The translations under genes and the position numbers were made by a program. The notes below the pieces were generated by a model. That model made no database searches. It was not told the DNA's origin and was given only the letters and a program-made list of their open reading frames with translations. DNA of 64,000 nucleotides from Saprospiraceae bacterium (GTDB lineage: Bacteria > Bacteroidota > Bacteroidia > Chitinophagales > Saprospiraceae). This document shows positions 45,957-55,900 of this stretch, in pieces. The stretch spans positions 1 to 64,000 of the forward strand of contig BQJU01000038.1 in NCBI GenBank assembly GCA_021604865.1, read 5' to 3'. The first letter of the stretch is position 1, and each line of letters starts with the position of its first letter.

Positions 45957-46499
45957 CTAAGACAAGACCATAATGATGGCTATAATCAAAAGAACAATGA
46001 CCGCCAGCGTTAAATAGAAGCTATTGTTGTTTTTGTATTTGTTGAATAACAACTCCAGGGCTTCTCGCCATTCCAGTTTCCGGGCTATAGATTCTTTGAC
46101 CAGCACAAAATAGCGGCGGTCCATTACATTGGGGTTGCTATGTTTTTTAAGGATAAAAAATTCAGGATCCATAAATGCCAATTCATAGACCTCGCCCTCA
46201 TCATGAGTGATTAATAGTTTGTTGCCCAGGTGGCGCCACTCCCCATTGATCATCTTGCCATTAACAGATTTGATATATTCCTGTTCTGGATTAAAAATGT
46301 GAAGAACCAATTCATGAAAAGAATCGTCATCCCGCAATTCAATCCAATGATTGCCGACATAGAAATTTTCTTCTCGCAAATCCTCACTCCATCTTCTGAC
46401 TACAGGAATGATCTTGTCCAGGTATTCATCCATCGAATCTGCTTCAGGCAGATCGGTGTTGAAGGAATTGGCAATTTTATCCAGCAGCTTATTTTCCAA
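45957..46499 (-). CDS. Uncharacterised tail-anchored membrane protein
   Basis: 180 residues. A hydrophilic, acidic N-terminal domain (1-150) with no motif I recognise is followed by a single C-terminal membrane helix (about 158-178, FYLTLAVIVLLIIAIIMVL). There is no signal peptide, so it is probably a tail-anchored inner-membrane protein facing the cytoplasm. It converges on sucD across the shared terminator. I cannot assign a function. The composition looks like that of a normal gene, not a shadow frame. Confidence 0.65.
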   Translation of the reverse strand: MENKLLDKIANSFNTDLPEADSMDEYLDKIIPVVRRWSEDLREENFYVGNHWIELRDDDSFHELVLHIFNPEQEYIKSVNGKMINGEWRHLGNKLLITHDEGEVYELAFMDPEFFILKKHSNPNVMDRRYFVLVKESIARKLEWREALELLFNKYKNNNSFYLTLAVIVLLIIAIIMVLS

Positions 46500-46611
46500 A
46501 GTTCATGCATTTGATCATTACTCAATAGCGTTGTTTTGCAGGGGCAGGTCGTGGGAAAAACTATGGCCCCTGCGAAACAACTCTAATATAAGGACTTATT
46601 GTTGAAGTCCA

Positions 46612-47097
46612 TTATTTCGCCTCTTGTTCTTTCCAGGTCGACCGCTTTTTGAAAAATTTTGAACTAACCCAGAGCAAGCCAAAAGATTCACAATCCTCCT
46701 TGGTTTGTTTGGCATGATGCGCTCCATGTGCCCGTAGAATTCCTTTGGAGTAGGACGAATCAAGTTGTTTAAACCATTTGAATCGACGATGGATATACAC
46801 ATCATGAATCAGGAAATAGATCAAGCCATAAATGGAAATGCCGATACCCACAAACAACAACCAAAAATGGACTGTCCAGGCGCCCAGCATATAACAAAGG
46901 GCACTGGGAACGGCAAAGACTAGAAAGAACCGGTCATTTTTTTCAAAAAAACCTTCTTTTTCATGATGCGGTTTGTGGTGATCCTCATGCCAGTTCCATA
47001 ACAATCCATGCATGACGTATTTATGGGTAAACCAGGCCACAAATTCCATAGCAGCCACTGATGCCAGCGTAATAAAAATATAAAATAAGATTTCCAT
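46612..47097 (-). CDS. crtZ: Beta-carotene hydroxylase-like membrane di-iron enzyme
   Basis: 161 residues, the size of bacterial CrtZ. Membrane segments near 3-20, 60-78 and 82-98 and the histidine boxes of the fatty-acid-hydroxylase superfamily are visible: HKYVMHGLLWNWHEDHHKPHH (split as H-x4-H and H-x2-HH, about 24-45) and HDVYIHRR (about 98-105), then HGAHHAKQ near 127. CrtZ adds hydroxyls to the rings of beta-carotene to make zeaxanthin, a common pigment in this phylum. No other carotenoid genes are in the window, so the name rests on motifs and length. Confidence 0.85.
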   Translation of the reverse strand: MEILFYIFITLASVAAMEFVAWFTHKYVMHGLLWNWHEDHHKPHHEKEGFFEKNDRFFLVFAVPSALCYMLGAWTVHFWLLFVGIGISIYGLIYFLIHDVYIHRRFKWFKQLDSSYSKGILRAHGAHHAKQTKEDCESFGLLWVSSKFFKKRSTWKEQEAK

Positions 47098-47140
47098 TGT
47101 TTAACTTTTTACCAATTCCATCTGCAAAACAATAAAATAC

Positions 47141-50100
47141 TCAGATTGTTGGCAACTTTTTATTTTGCCCATTAGCTGCATCATAATAAGGCAATTCCAC
47201 AAAAAAGGTCGTACCCTGATTCAGGTCTGTTTCAAAATGAATTTTGCCGCCTGCTGCCTGGATGATATTTTTTGACATGGCCAGTCCCAACCCCATCCCT
47301 GATGTTTTTGTGGTGAAATTAGGATAAAACACCTTGGCCTTCATTTCTTCGCTGATCCCAGTACCATTATCCCTCACTGTTACAATTACCCGATCATCCT
47401 GTCGATAGATCCGAACCTCGACCTTTCCTTCCCGATCAGTTGGAATGGCCTGGATTGCATTTTTGATCAAATTGTTAAATACCCTCATGATCTGTGATTT
47501 ATCAGCAAAAACGGGGAATGAATCATTGATTTGTTCACAATACAATGCTACGTGTTTGGCCTGATTTTCAACAAAAAGATCACAGACGGATTTCACAACC
47601 TCATTCAGAAAGAACACCTGGTTTTCAGCCTTAGGCATTTTTGCAAAATTGGAAAATTCCGAAGCAATTCTGGTTAAACCTTCGATTTGTTCAATCATGG
47701 TTTTGGAGACCCTTTTTAGGATCGGTTCTATCGCTTCTGGTTGCGATTGGTAAGCCCTCATCAGATGCTGGATACTCAATTTCATCGGAGTTAGCGGGTT
47801 CTTAATTTCATGTGCCACTTGTTTGGCCATTTCCCGCCAGGCCCCTTCCCGTTCCGACTGTCGTAGTTTTTCAGTACTTTCTTCCAGCTTGATAATCATC
47901 TGATTATATTCTGCAATCAGTGCACCTATTTCGTCTTGAGTTTTCCAATCCAGAGGTTCGTTTTTTTCGAGACGGAAACCCCTCAACTTTTCGCCAATCT
48001 GTGCAATAGGACGGGTAATCGAATTGGCCACAGCAATGGCAATAACCCCGGCAATCAATAATAAAAAGACATAAACATTCAACAAAGTGCCCATGAAGGT
48101 GTACAAATCATCCCGCAGGTTGCGATCACTGGAATAGTAGGGCAGTTCCAGATAAGCACTGAGGTTACCCTGTGGATCACGAATGGAAACAAAGGCTGTT
48201 TTGTACTGGAGCTTTCCCAGGGTTTCCTCCTGCAGATATGGCCTGCCAGGATATTGCCGCAACTCATTCATCGCTCTTGGATTCAATATTTTAGGTCGGA
48301 TACCCCGATTGAAGATGAAGCTGGCGGAGGAAGCCATTAGATGCCCGTCGAGCCGGTAAATATTGATATCTATACTTTGAATGTCAGCAATAGGGCTAAT
48401 AATATCAGGCAAGTGTCTTAGGGTACTATCTCCTGGAGCCACAATAGCCATATCGTGCTGAATTTCTCGAAGTACAGAACTGACTTTCCGGCTTAGTCGG
48501 CTTTCGTGGTAAGTAATGGACGAATTTCTAAAATAGGTAACGGTTACAAATCCAATAAAAATGAAGGATCCCAGAATGAGCAAAACGACGTACATTTGAA
48601 TGCGGCTTCGTAGACTGGTGCGGGTCAGGAATGGAAATGCATGTTTGGCAGGAATCGCTTTTAGATAATGGTTGAGAATAGATAATAGGCTAATGGTCAG
48701 CAGGAGTAAAATAAACAAATAAGAAAATAGCGATAATGGTTTGAAATACCCTCCTGAATTACGGGCAATGATGACGTTTGTTGTTCCCTTTTTATACAAT
48801 AGATAGGACTGGTTGTCCCAGAAAAATTCGGCCCAGCTATCATTCTCCGTGTTTTCAGCTTCGTCTAGCAGAAAGGTTTCTATTTGACCTTTTTGCAGCC
48901 AGATATTGCCTGCCCGGGAAACGATGTAATCGTATTGATTAAGTCGGGGCAGTTGTTTGTATTCAGTAGGGAGCAATAATTCGGCATATACCCGGGCTGT
49001 ATTGAGTGCCTTGTTGTAAAAGAGCAAAACAAATCGATTGAATCGGCCATCGCTACCGGGGATTGGCACATCTAAATTTAGTAAATAACGATTGTTTTGT
49101 CCGGGGTCATGAATGAAAATCAAGCTGTCCTCTGTAAATTCAATTTCCTGATTCAGGCTTTTAAGCATATTAAAAAACTCCCTGCCTCCTCTTCCTTTAA
49201 TTAGGGACTTCTTTAGGAGTGGATCGATCAAAAAGAGGTCATAGTCATACACATTAAACAAATAATGAAAATTGGTCAGGTAACGGTTGGCTGTTTCACG
49301 TAGCATTCTCTCTTCCACACGCTGAGGGTAGGCCCTGCTTGCAATTTTTAAAAAACTGCTGTCCAGCTTTAAGACATCCGAGAGTTGCATCAGGTCATTC
49401 TCCGCCAATTGATCCTGAGGTTCTTCTAAGGCTTGGGCATAATTGAGGCGAATTTTCAAATCCAATTGCAAATTATAACGATACAACATAAATGCTGAAT
49501 AGGCAGAAAAGATCACCAGCCACAAAGCCATCCAGGTAAGACTTGAAAAAGGGCTATCGAGATAAAGATCGAAAATCAACAAATAAATAAAGGCAATCAG
49601 GCCGATCTGAAAGGTCGGAATTAACAGATCAAATGCATTAATGATGGGAATACAGAGCAAGAGGGCAACAATAATGGTCAGGATACGCCGATTTCGGGAA
49701 AGCCCTGTATGTAGGGCCATTTCTAATATTCTATGCGAGAAAAGAAAAAATGAAACTAGGGCAACCAATGCACAAATAATACCTAATATGCTGAAAAAAT
49801 CAAGCCGGAATACATTGTCAAAATCAAAAACGAGACCAGAGGCCAGCACCAGGCTCCTGAAGAGGTGGGTTAACAACAAAAATCCCAGGATAATCGAAAT
49901 ATAGCTAAGTGCGCTTAATAGTATTTGCCAACGCAGGGCAGCCTTTTTCACTGGCTGGGTTCGATAGGCCCAATGAAAAAACACCATTAGCCAGAGTAAA
50001 ATGAGGCTGTTGATCATCAGGTCACCTAACGAACTGTTCATTACCTCAGTAGAAAAAGTCTGCTCAAACAATTTTAAATCAGAAAAGGAGTGGGTCCATT

Positions 50101-50866
50101 TGTATTCAAGGCTCAACCACCGCAAACCGCCAACGCTCAAAAGTAGAAGGCTCCCTCCGAGCCAGGCCCGATTTTTACTGACCAACATTTTAGCCAAATC
50201 ATTCAACAATACCGCCAACGTAACAAAAGCCATACTGAAGAGCAACAATAAAATGCTTTGGCGCATAAGGTTGGGTAGGGGAATAGTAGCTTGCAAATGG
50301 CCAATAACCTGTCCACTTTGACTATGAATGGCAATGCCAATTTCTTCTTCTGATAATTTTAAAGATCTGGGTAAATTGGGACATCCGGCAAAAACATTGG
50401 GTAAATATTCGCTTTCCAAAGGGTAATCCCATTTGATTGGGAAGATCCCATAGAGTCGATAGCGTTTGTTTTTACTTTCTTTTTGACGAAAATGCACCAA
50501 AGTCAACGCATTTGGCACCTGCATCAGAAAGGGACGTCCTTCTGTAGCGCCTGTCAGGCTATCGAGGATGTGATAATTGGGAAGGGCTAATTTGTTATCG
50601 GTCCATTGTACCAAAAAACTATCCCGATAGTTATAAAAAGAATAACCTTCCTGATTTTGTCGGATTTGATCAGGTTTAAACCCCTCTTCAGGATCAATAA
50701 CCGAAAGCCAGTTGATGATGATCTCTTCCTGCTCCTGCACCCGGTCCTCCAACTCAGCCGCATACCGTTGCAACAAATGCTGGTCAGACGAAAACCAGTT
50801 GTAGGCTTCGGCGAAACAAAAAAGTGCGATTGCGATGATGGATAAATATTGCTGCCTTTTGGTCAT
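47141..50866 (-). CDS. NtrY-like membrane sensor histidine kinase, very large
   Basis: 1241 residues. A long N-terminal half holds about a dozen membrane helices in clusters (near 8, 205-220, 240-260, 285-300, 320-420, 430-465) interleaved with large extracytoplasmic loops. More loops, two further helices and a HAMP-like segment (about 935-990, ITRPIAQIGEKLRGF) follow. The kinase core has HEIKNPLTPMKLSIQHLMRA (His about 1020) and an HATPase domain ending DLNQGTTFFVELPYY. The HEIKNPLTP motif is typical of NtrY-type kinases. No response regulator gene is adjacent, so its partner is unknown. Confidence 0.85.
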   Translation of the reverse strand: MTKRQQYLSIIAIALFCFAEAYNWFSSDQHLLQRYAAELEDRVQEQEEIIINWLSVIDPEEGFKPDQIRQNQEGYSFYNYRDSFLVQWTDNKLALPNYHILDSLTGATEGRPFLMQVPNALTLVHFRQKESKNKRYRLYGIFPIKWDYPLESEYLPNVFAGCPNLPRSLKLSEEEIGIAIHSQSGQVIGHLQATIPLPNLMRQSILLLLFSMAFVTLAVLLNDLAKMLVSKNRAWLGGSLLLLSVGGLRWLSLEYKWTHSFSDLKLFEQTFSTEVMNSSLGDLMINSLILLWLMVFFHWAYRTQPVKKAALRWQILLSALSYISIILGFLLLTHLFRSLVLASGLVFDFDNVFRLDFFSILGIICALVALVSFFLFSHRILEMALHTGLSRNRRILTIIVALLLCIPIINAFDLLIPTFQIGLIAFIYLLIFDLYLDSPFSSLTWMALWLVIFSAYSAFMLYRYNLQLDLKIRLNYAQALEEPQDQLAENDLMQLSDVLKLDSSFLKIASRAYPQRVEERMLRETANRYLTNFHYLFNVYDYDLFLIDPLLKKSLIKGRGGREFFNMLKSLNQEIEFTEDSLIFIHDPGQNNRYLLNLDVPIPGSDGRFNRFVLLFYNKALNTARVYAELLLPTEYKQLPRLNQYDYIVSRAGNIWLQKGQIETFLLDEAENTENDSWAEFFWDNQSYLLYKKGTTNVIIARNSGGYFKPLSLFSYLFILLLLTISLLSILNHYLKAIPAKHAFPFLTRTSLRSRIQMYVVLLILGSFIFIGFVTVTYFRNSSITYHESRLSRKVSSVLREIQHDMAIVAPGDSTLRHLPDIISPIADIQSIDINIYRLDGHLMASSASFIFNRGIRPKILNPRAMNELRQYPGRPYLQEETLGKLQYKTAFVSIRDPQGNLSAYLELPYYSSDRNLRDDLYTFMGTLLNVYVFLLLIAGVIAIAVANSITRPIAQIGEKLRGFRLEKNEPLDWKTQDEIGALIAEYNQMIIKLEESTEKLRQSEREGAWREMAKQVAHEIKNPLTPMKLSIQHLMRAYQSQPEAIEPILKRVSKTMIEQIEGLTRIASEFSNFAKMPKAENQVFFLNEVVKSVCDLFVENQAKHVALYCEQINDSFPVFADKSQIMRVFNNLIKNAIQAIPTDREGKVEVRIYRQDDRVIVTVRDNGTGISEEMKAKVFYPNFTTKTSGMGLGLAMSKNIIQAAGGKIHFETDLNQGTTFFVELPYYDAANGQNKKLPTI

Positions 50867-50885
50867 TCTTTGGGAAGGTTCTTCT

Positions 50886-50911
50886 CAGAGCATGGTTGGC
50901 CTCCAAACATG
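50886..50911. repeat. Dispersed repeat, solitary end (copy E)
   Basis: AGCATGGTTGGCCTCCAAAC followed by ATG matches the right end of copy C exactly over GGTTGGCCTCCAAACATG. It lies between the histidine kinase start and the RNase P RNA gene. Only the end is present. Confidence 0.6.
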
Positions 50912-51015
50912 CGCTCAATAGCGATCTCTCTTTTCAGTCATACGTACCGGTTGTAAATAAGTTGTCAAATTAAGGAATTTTATTGTAAAGCGCCTCCTTG
51001 TTTTATTTAAACTGC

Positions 51016-51022
51016 TATCTTG
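51016..51022 (+). promoter_or_regulatory. -7 promoter box for RNase P RNA
   Basis: TATCTTG resembles TAnnTTTG and sits 8 bases before the predicted 5' end of the RNA at 51031, the correct distance for a transcription start. The -33 element is not convincing. Confidence 0.45.
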
Positions 51023-51030
51023 CCAGGGAT

Positions 51031-51500
51031 TGTGACGAACTGCTCTATCGCGGTCCTGTTTCGATGGGAATGAGGAAAGTCCGGACAACGCAGAGCGCCA
51101 CACCATCTAACGGATGGGCTTTAACTCACTTCGGTGGGCTGAAGACAGAAAGTGCAACAGAAAATATACCGCCCCGCCAATGGTGGGGTAAGGGTGAAAT
51201 CGTGCGGGGCCTTGGCCCTTAATGTAAGAGCGCACGCCTTCAGTTGGCAACAACTGAGGAGGGTAAACCTTGTGGGTTGAAATGCCACATACACCTCGAT
51301 TTCTTCGGAAGACGGGTTGCTCGCCTGTTTAATTTCCGGTTCGCCGGAATTAGTCGTGGGGGGTAGGCAGAAACCGTCCTGTGGTTTCGCTTCGGCGAGC
51401 CTCAGACAATGATCCCGTACCGTGAGGGCGGGACTAGATAAATGATAGAGGCTATTATCTTTGGATGATAGAACAGAATCCGGCTTACAGGTTCGTCACA
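51031..51500 (+). ncRNA. rnpB: RNase P RNA (bacterial class A)
   Basis: The conserved 5' core GAGGAAAGTCCGGACA (about 51072-51087) and the 3' core ACAGAATCCGGCTTACAGG (about 51473-51491) are both present, with GTAAGGGTGAAATCG, GTAAACC and GGGTAGGCAGAAACC in between. The ends TGTGACGAAC (51031-51040) and GTTCGTCACA (51491-51500) are exact complements and form helix P1. The ribozyme removes the 5' leader of pre-tRNAs. It is followed by a strong terminator and converges on porV. Confidence 0.96.
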
Positions 51501-51508
51501 ATTATTTT

Positions 51509-51547
51509 AAAAAAAGGGAGCAAATCAAATTTGCTCCCTTTTTTTAA
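51509..51547. terminator. Bidirectional intrinsic terminator, rnpB / porV
   Basis: AAAAAAGGGAGCAAAT, a three-base loop, then ATTTGCTCCCTTTTTT: a perfect stem with A-run and T-run on the two sides, which serves the plus-strand RNase P RNA and the minus-strand porV gene that ends at 51564. Confidence 0.9.
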
Positions 51548-51563
51548 AATATCTAGTGTATTA

Positions 51564-52790
51564 TTAGTTGTCCGCTGTTGCATCAAAAGCGCTAAAGTCA
51601 AACAACAAAGAAAAACGCAGGGTGTTATCCAGTGGATTGCGTTGATTGGTAGTGGGCACTAAATAAGAGAAATTCAAGCCAAAAATATTGTATTTGAGAC
51701 CCAAACCAGCAGTGAAAAACCGACGGCCACCTTTGCGATCGTTTTCGTGAAAATATCCTGCACGAACCGCAAATTGTTTGTCATACCAATATTCAATACC
51801 TACAGAATACATCAATTCCCGCAATTCCTCACTAAAGCCTTCGGGAGCATCACTGAAGGAAGTAAAGATTCCTTTAATGCTGGAATACTCCTTATAATCT
51901 GGAATATCATCGCCATTCTGATCGCAGTCAGGACCCTGACAAGGCGTTGGAACCAATAGCTTATTGATATCCGTAGCGAATGTGATGGTGTTGTAATCAT
52001 CGAGGTTTACTTCCCAGGCAGCACCTATACCGAGATTAGTCGGGATAAAATCCTTTACCAGTGAACGGGTATAAGTTACTTTTGACCCAATATTGGTGAT
52101 GGCCATTGCCACCATCAGATTAGAAGAACCTTTTTTTAATTTAATGGGCGTTTTGTAGGTGAAAGAAATATCAGCAGCACCGGCAATGGCTGTTTCAATA
52201 GTCTCTCCACCTTCAACTTGCTGACCGGAAGCCAGGTCCGAATAGATGAACTTGGCCGTCAAACCGGCTGTAAAGTTGTCTGTTAGTTTACGGGCATAAG
52301 CCACGGCAACCTCAAATTCATTGGGGCGTCCGGTATTCAGTGGATCACCGTTTACGTCGGTAAACTGAATGCTACCCAAAGAAAAATAACGGAGTCCGAA
52401 ACCAAGGGTTTGTAGATCATCCAGTTTATAAAAACCAGTTAGGTATGCCAGATAAACATCATTTAATCCCAAAGAACGTAACCAAGGGGTATAAGTGGCA
52501 GAGATACCAACCTTCTGATCTTCAATCAGCGCTAATTTAGACGCGTTGAAATGCATGGCGTTGGCATCAGGTGAAATAGCGAGACCAACATCACCCATCG
52601 CACCGGAACGGGCATCCGCAACAATGCGTAAAAATGGAACTGCTGTGACAACAGTATTGACACAGGGAGTACCATCGAGGTTGTAAAGTTTGCCATCAGG
52701 ACCTTCAGTACACTGAGCTTGTACCTCAACAACACTGAATAGGGCTACCACGATCATTGCGAAGGTGGACTTTAAGAGTAGATTCTTCAT
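51564..52790 (-). CDS. porV: Type IX secretion outer-membrane protein PorV (LptO)
   Basis: 408 residues from the ATG at 52790, chosen because it places a signal peptide (MKNLLLKSTFAMIVVALFSVVEVQAQ split here) at the N-terminus; a longer frame up to 52928 adds 46 residues without sense. The barrel shows PorV hallmarks such as DARSGAMGDVGLAISPDANAM, FNASKLALI and the C-terminal FDFSAFD region. PorV shuttles cargo proteins from the translocon to the attachment complex containing the sortase PorU, which is encoded just upstream. Confidence 0.93.
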   Translation of the reverse strand: MKNLLLKSTFAMIVVALFSVVEVQAQCTEGPDGKLYNLDGTPCVNTVVTAVPFLRIVADARSGAMGDVGLAISPDANAMHFNASKLALIEDQKVGISATYTPWLRSLGLNDVYLAYLTGFYKLDDLQTLGFGLRYFSLGSIQFTDVNGDPLNTGRPNEFEVAVAYARKLTDNFTAGLTAKFIYSDLASGQQVEGGETIETAIAGAADISFTYKTPIKLKKGSSNLMVAMAITNIGSKVTYTRSLVKDFIPTNLGIGAAWEVNLDDYNTITFATDINKLLVPTPCQGPDCDQNGDDIPDYKEYSSIKGIFTSFSDAPEGFSEELRELMYSVGIEYWYDKQFAVRAGYFHENDRKGGRRFFTAGLGLKYNIFGLNFSYLVPTTNQRNPLDNTLRFSLLFDFSAFDATADN

Positions 52791-52930
52791 GAGATTCTCT
52801 AGTATTTTATCAAAGAATTTGCAAATATAGTTCTTTATGTAGGGATTATTCCCAAATTTTGACTTAATCTGTCGTGGAAGTATTATCAAATTCCTTGCCA
52901 CTCCTTTATCAATACGTAAAATTTTCATTC

Positions 52931-55900
52931 TTATTTTAGGATAACTAATTTTTCAAACCCACTTTCTCCCTTTAGTGCAGTTTCGCCAGCATTGGCACGA
53001 ACCCGCACTTTGTAAAGATAAACACCCCTCGCTAGCTGGTCACCGTAATCATCTTTTCCATCCCATTCAATACAATCATCCAAACGTAGAGCACCATCGG
53101 TGAAAATCGAAGCGTCTAAAGTTTTTACCAATCGGCCGGAAACCGTAAAAATTTGAATCAGTACATCGATTTGCTGCCCCGCCAGATTGTGGTCAAACTG
53201 AAAACAGGTGAAATCTGTAAAGGGATTTGGATAATTCAACACATGGTTAAGGGCAACCTGGGCATTGGGCGCTACCACAAACTCAGTGTATCCTTCTGAG
53301 GAATTGTTGGCTACATCCCAAGCTTTAACCCGCATGGTGTGCAAACCTTCCGAAAGGGTCGACAAAGGATAACGCACTTCGCCTTTGGTATAATCATCAA
53401 GTGCCGATTCATAAAAATCATTGAGTAATAAGGTGTTTTGAGTATTGTCATCCAATACGCCTTCCAAATCATGACCAATACTATTGCCTACTACATTGAT
53501 ACCGAAATCATCTTCCAATTTGACCAGTAGGGTAGGGCTGTCATCGGTTACGCCACCAAAAATAAAATCAAAGGTATTCATATACACATTCACATCTGGC
53601 CCCTGATCATCAGCTAGTCCTTCTGGCGAGATACTACCAATAATAATATTGTCGTACAAGCCCGATGCATCTTTCATCTGATCGGTATCGGCAGCATAAT
53701 AACTTATTTTTCCTTTTCCGTATTCGTAATTGATATCCTTGGGCATTACAAAAGTGAAGCTGAATCGACCATTGGTTACCGATGCCCGACCTTTAAAAAT
53801 AATATTTTTTTGAATTTTGAAACTGAATACCGGACTAGAATTGTCCTGCCCGAGTGTCGTAACAGTGGTGGCCTTATCAAAAATGGTGGGATAGACGATC
53901 CCGTTAAAATTGGATAAAAGCTGGCCTTGTTCATCAATCACTTGCCCCTCAATGGTTACTTTTTCCAAGGCCCGAAGGGTATCACTTACCCCTATAGTCA
54001 CATCATTTACATTGACTTTGGTGGTTTCTACTTCGTATTCCGGTATAGCCAGACGCATGGATGGATCACCTATAATGACAAACTTCCGGGAATTGAGTTC
54101 CGTAAAAGCATCATCGATCTGATTTTTACCAATCCGCATGGACTGTCCAAGGGGTAGAATTGCGCCACTATCTTTATTAAACAGTTGTAATAATGTCAGG
54201 TTGGTAAAGGCTTCATTTTGATTAGCGTAGACGGCACGTGTTGTGGTCAATAATGCAATAGCTCCTCCCTTGGGGTTGAGAAAGACTTCCTCACCTGCCG
54301 AAACAAAAGAAGGATCATCAAAAGCCGTGAAAGAACAGGTTGCCGTCACAAACAATGGCATCTCCAGTGGGTTTTCCCAGTTGGTAATATCAGAAATATT
54401 TAAAATTCTTTCTTGTGCCCAGCCTTTTGGCCCACCGTGCCCCAAATAAACGATTCCGAGAATTCCCTTAAAAATGGAACGATTGATAGATTCCGTTACA
54501 GAAGGAAAACGGTCGCCCGCTGGGGTAGACACCTGCGGGAAGGCATCAAGGTAAATTTTGTCAACATTCAAAAACGGAAAAGCAGCGGATATTTCCTCGG
54601 CAATGCCATTGGCATCCTTGGAATGCTGGCTTCCGTCCTCGTCATCGCCTACAAATAATAACCGGTTGCGCCAATCGCGCATTGTAGCAGGATTGGCATC
54701 GTAATTCTTCAATTTGTTGACAAAACCGGAAGCTTCCTCTGGCGTATTTACCGGGAAACGACCGATGGCAATCTGCAAATCTCCTTTAAGCGGATCATTC
54801 TCATTGGAGTTGTACAAAAGGCCGTAATAATCGTCGGTAGGGAAGGCATAAAGGGGATTGGTGGAATCCCGCTGGTACGAGATGACTTTATTGTTCCCTA
54901 AACCGTAGATCTCCCGAAAGTCAAAAGAAGCGTCTCCGAATAATAAGAGACTTTTAAATTGATCCGTCCGGTCGTATAACATCCGGGCAAAATCACGGAT
55001 AGCGGTCGCATCCTGAGCCCCTGAAGAAAATTCATTAAAAACCTGATCGATGGAAACCGCCAGAATAGAAATATTACTGTGGCTACTGCGATGCTGAACA
55101 TAATCTTGTACCTGTTCCTGAAAATCAGGGTGGTAAATTACCACCATATCCACATTATTAGCTCCGTGAATATTTTGATTGCCAATCGGCCCGATTGCTT
55201 CAGCACTTTTGAGCGCATCATTGGGATTAAAAACGACAAAGGTTTTCAGACTACCGGTATTGACCCCAAAGCTGAGTTGGTTATTGTTAAAATTGGCATT
55301 TTGCAATTTAGGTTGCAAAGTGTTGGAAATATCCCAAATGCGTAAATTGTTGGTGGCATTTGCGAGGTTAAAGGTAGTTGATGGGTAATTCAAACTTTCC
55401 AAATCGCTGAATGTCATTTGTGATCCACTCATTGTCAGTGCTCGTCGCACATTGAATTGAATGTAGTCCAGCCACCCTTCACTTGGTTGGGATGTATTGG
55501 GTTGGGGATACCTGACCTTCAAATCGATTTTCCCATTTGTCAAAGAAATGGTCTCATTGAGTTTTGCCGGTTGAGAATAGTCGATCGTGTTATCATTACT
55601 ACCGCTGAGGGTTAAAATTTTGTTGGCATTGGAACTTTCCACAGTTGTTCCCTGCACATCGATGTAAAACTTGGAATTGATGGCAGCTCGTAAATTCATC
55701 CGGGCACTTAGATGAGCAGGAGCCTGGGGCAGTAGGTTGGGAAAGCTAAACAATTCTGTATAAGAATATTCTCTGGCAACTTTAAAATAATCGCCAAACC
55801 AGCTTTGTCCTGAACCTTCAGCCTTTTCCCATTCATGCATCAGGTTTACCTTATCCTGTTCAACACGGGCATAGTCGTTAAATCCTGTTGCAGTATGGGC

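Noticed and set aside
52790-52928. A 46-residue N-terminal extension of PorV
   Set aside because: It would place the signal peptide in the middle of the protein, and the internal ATG at 52790 gives a normal exported barrel protein.
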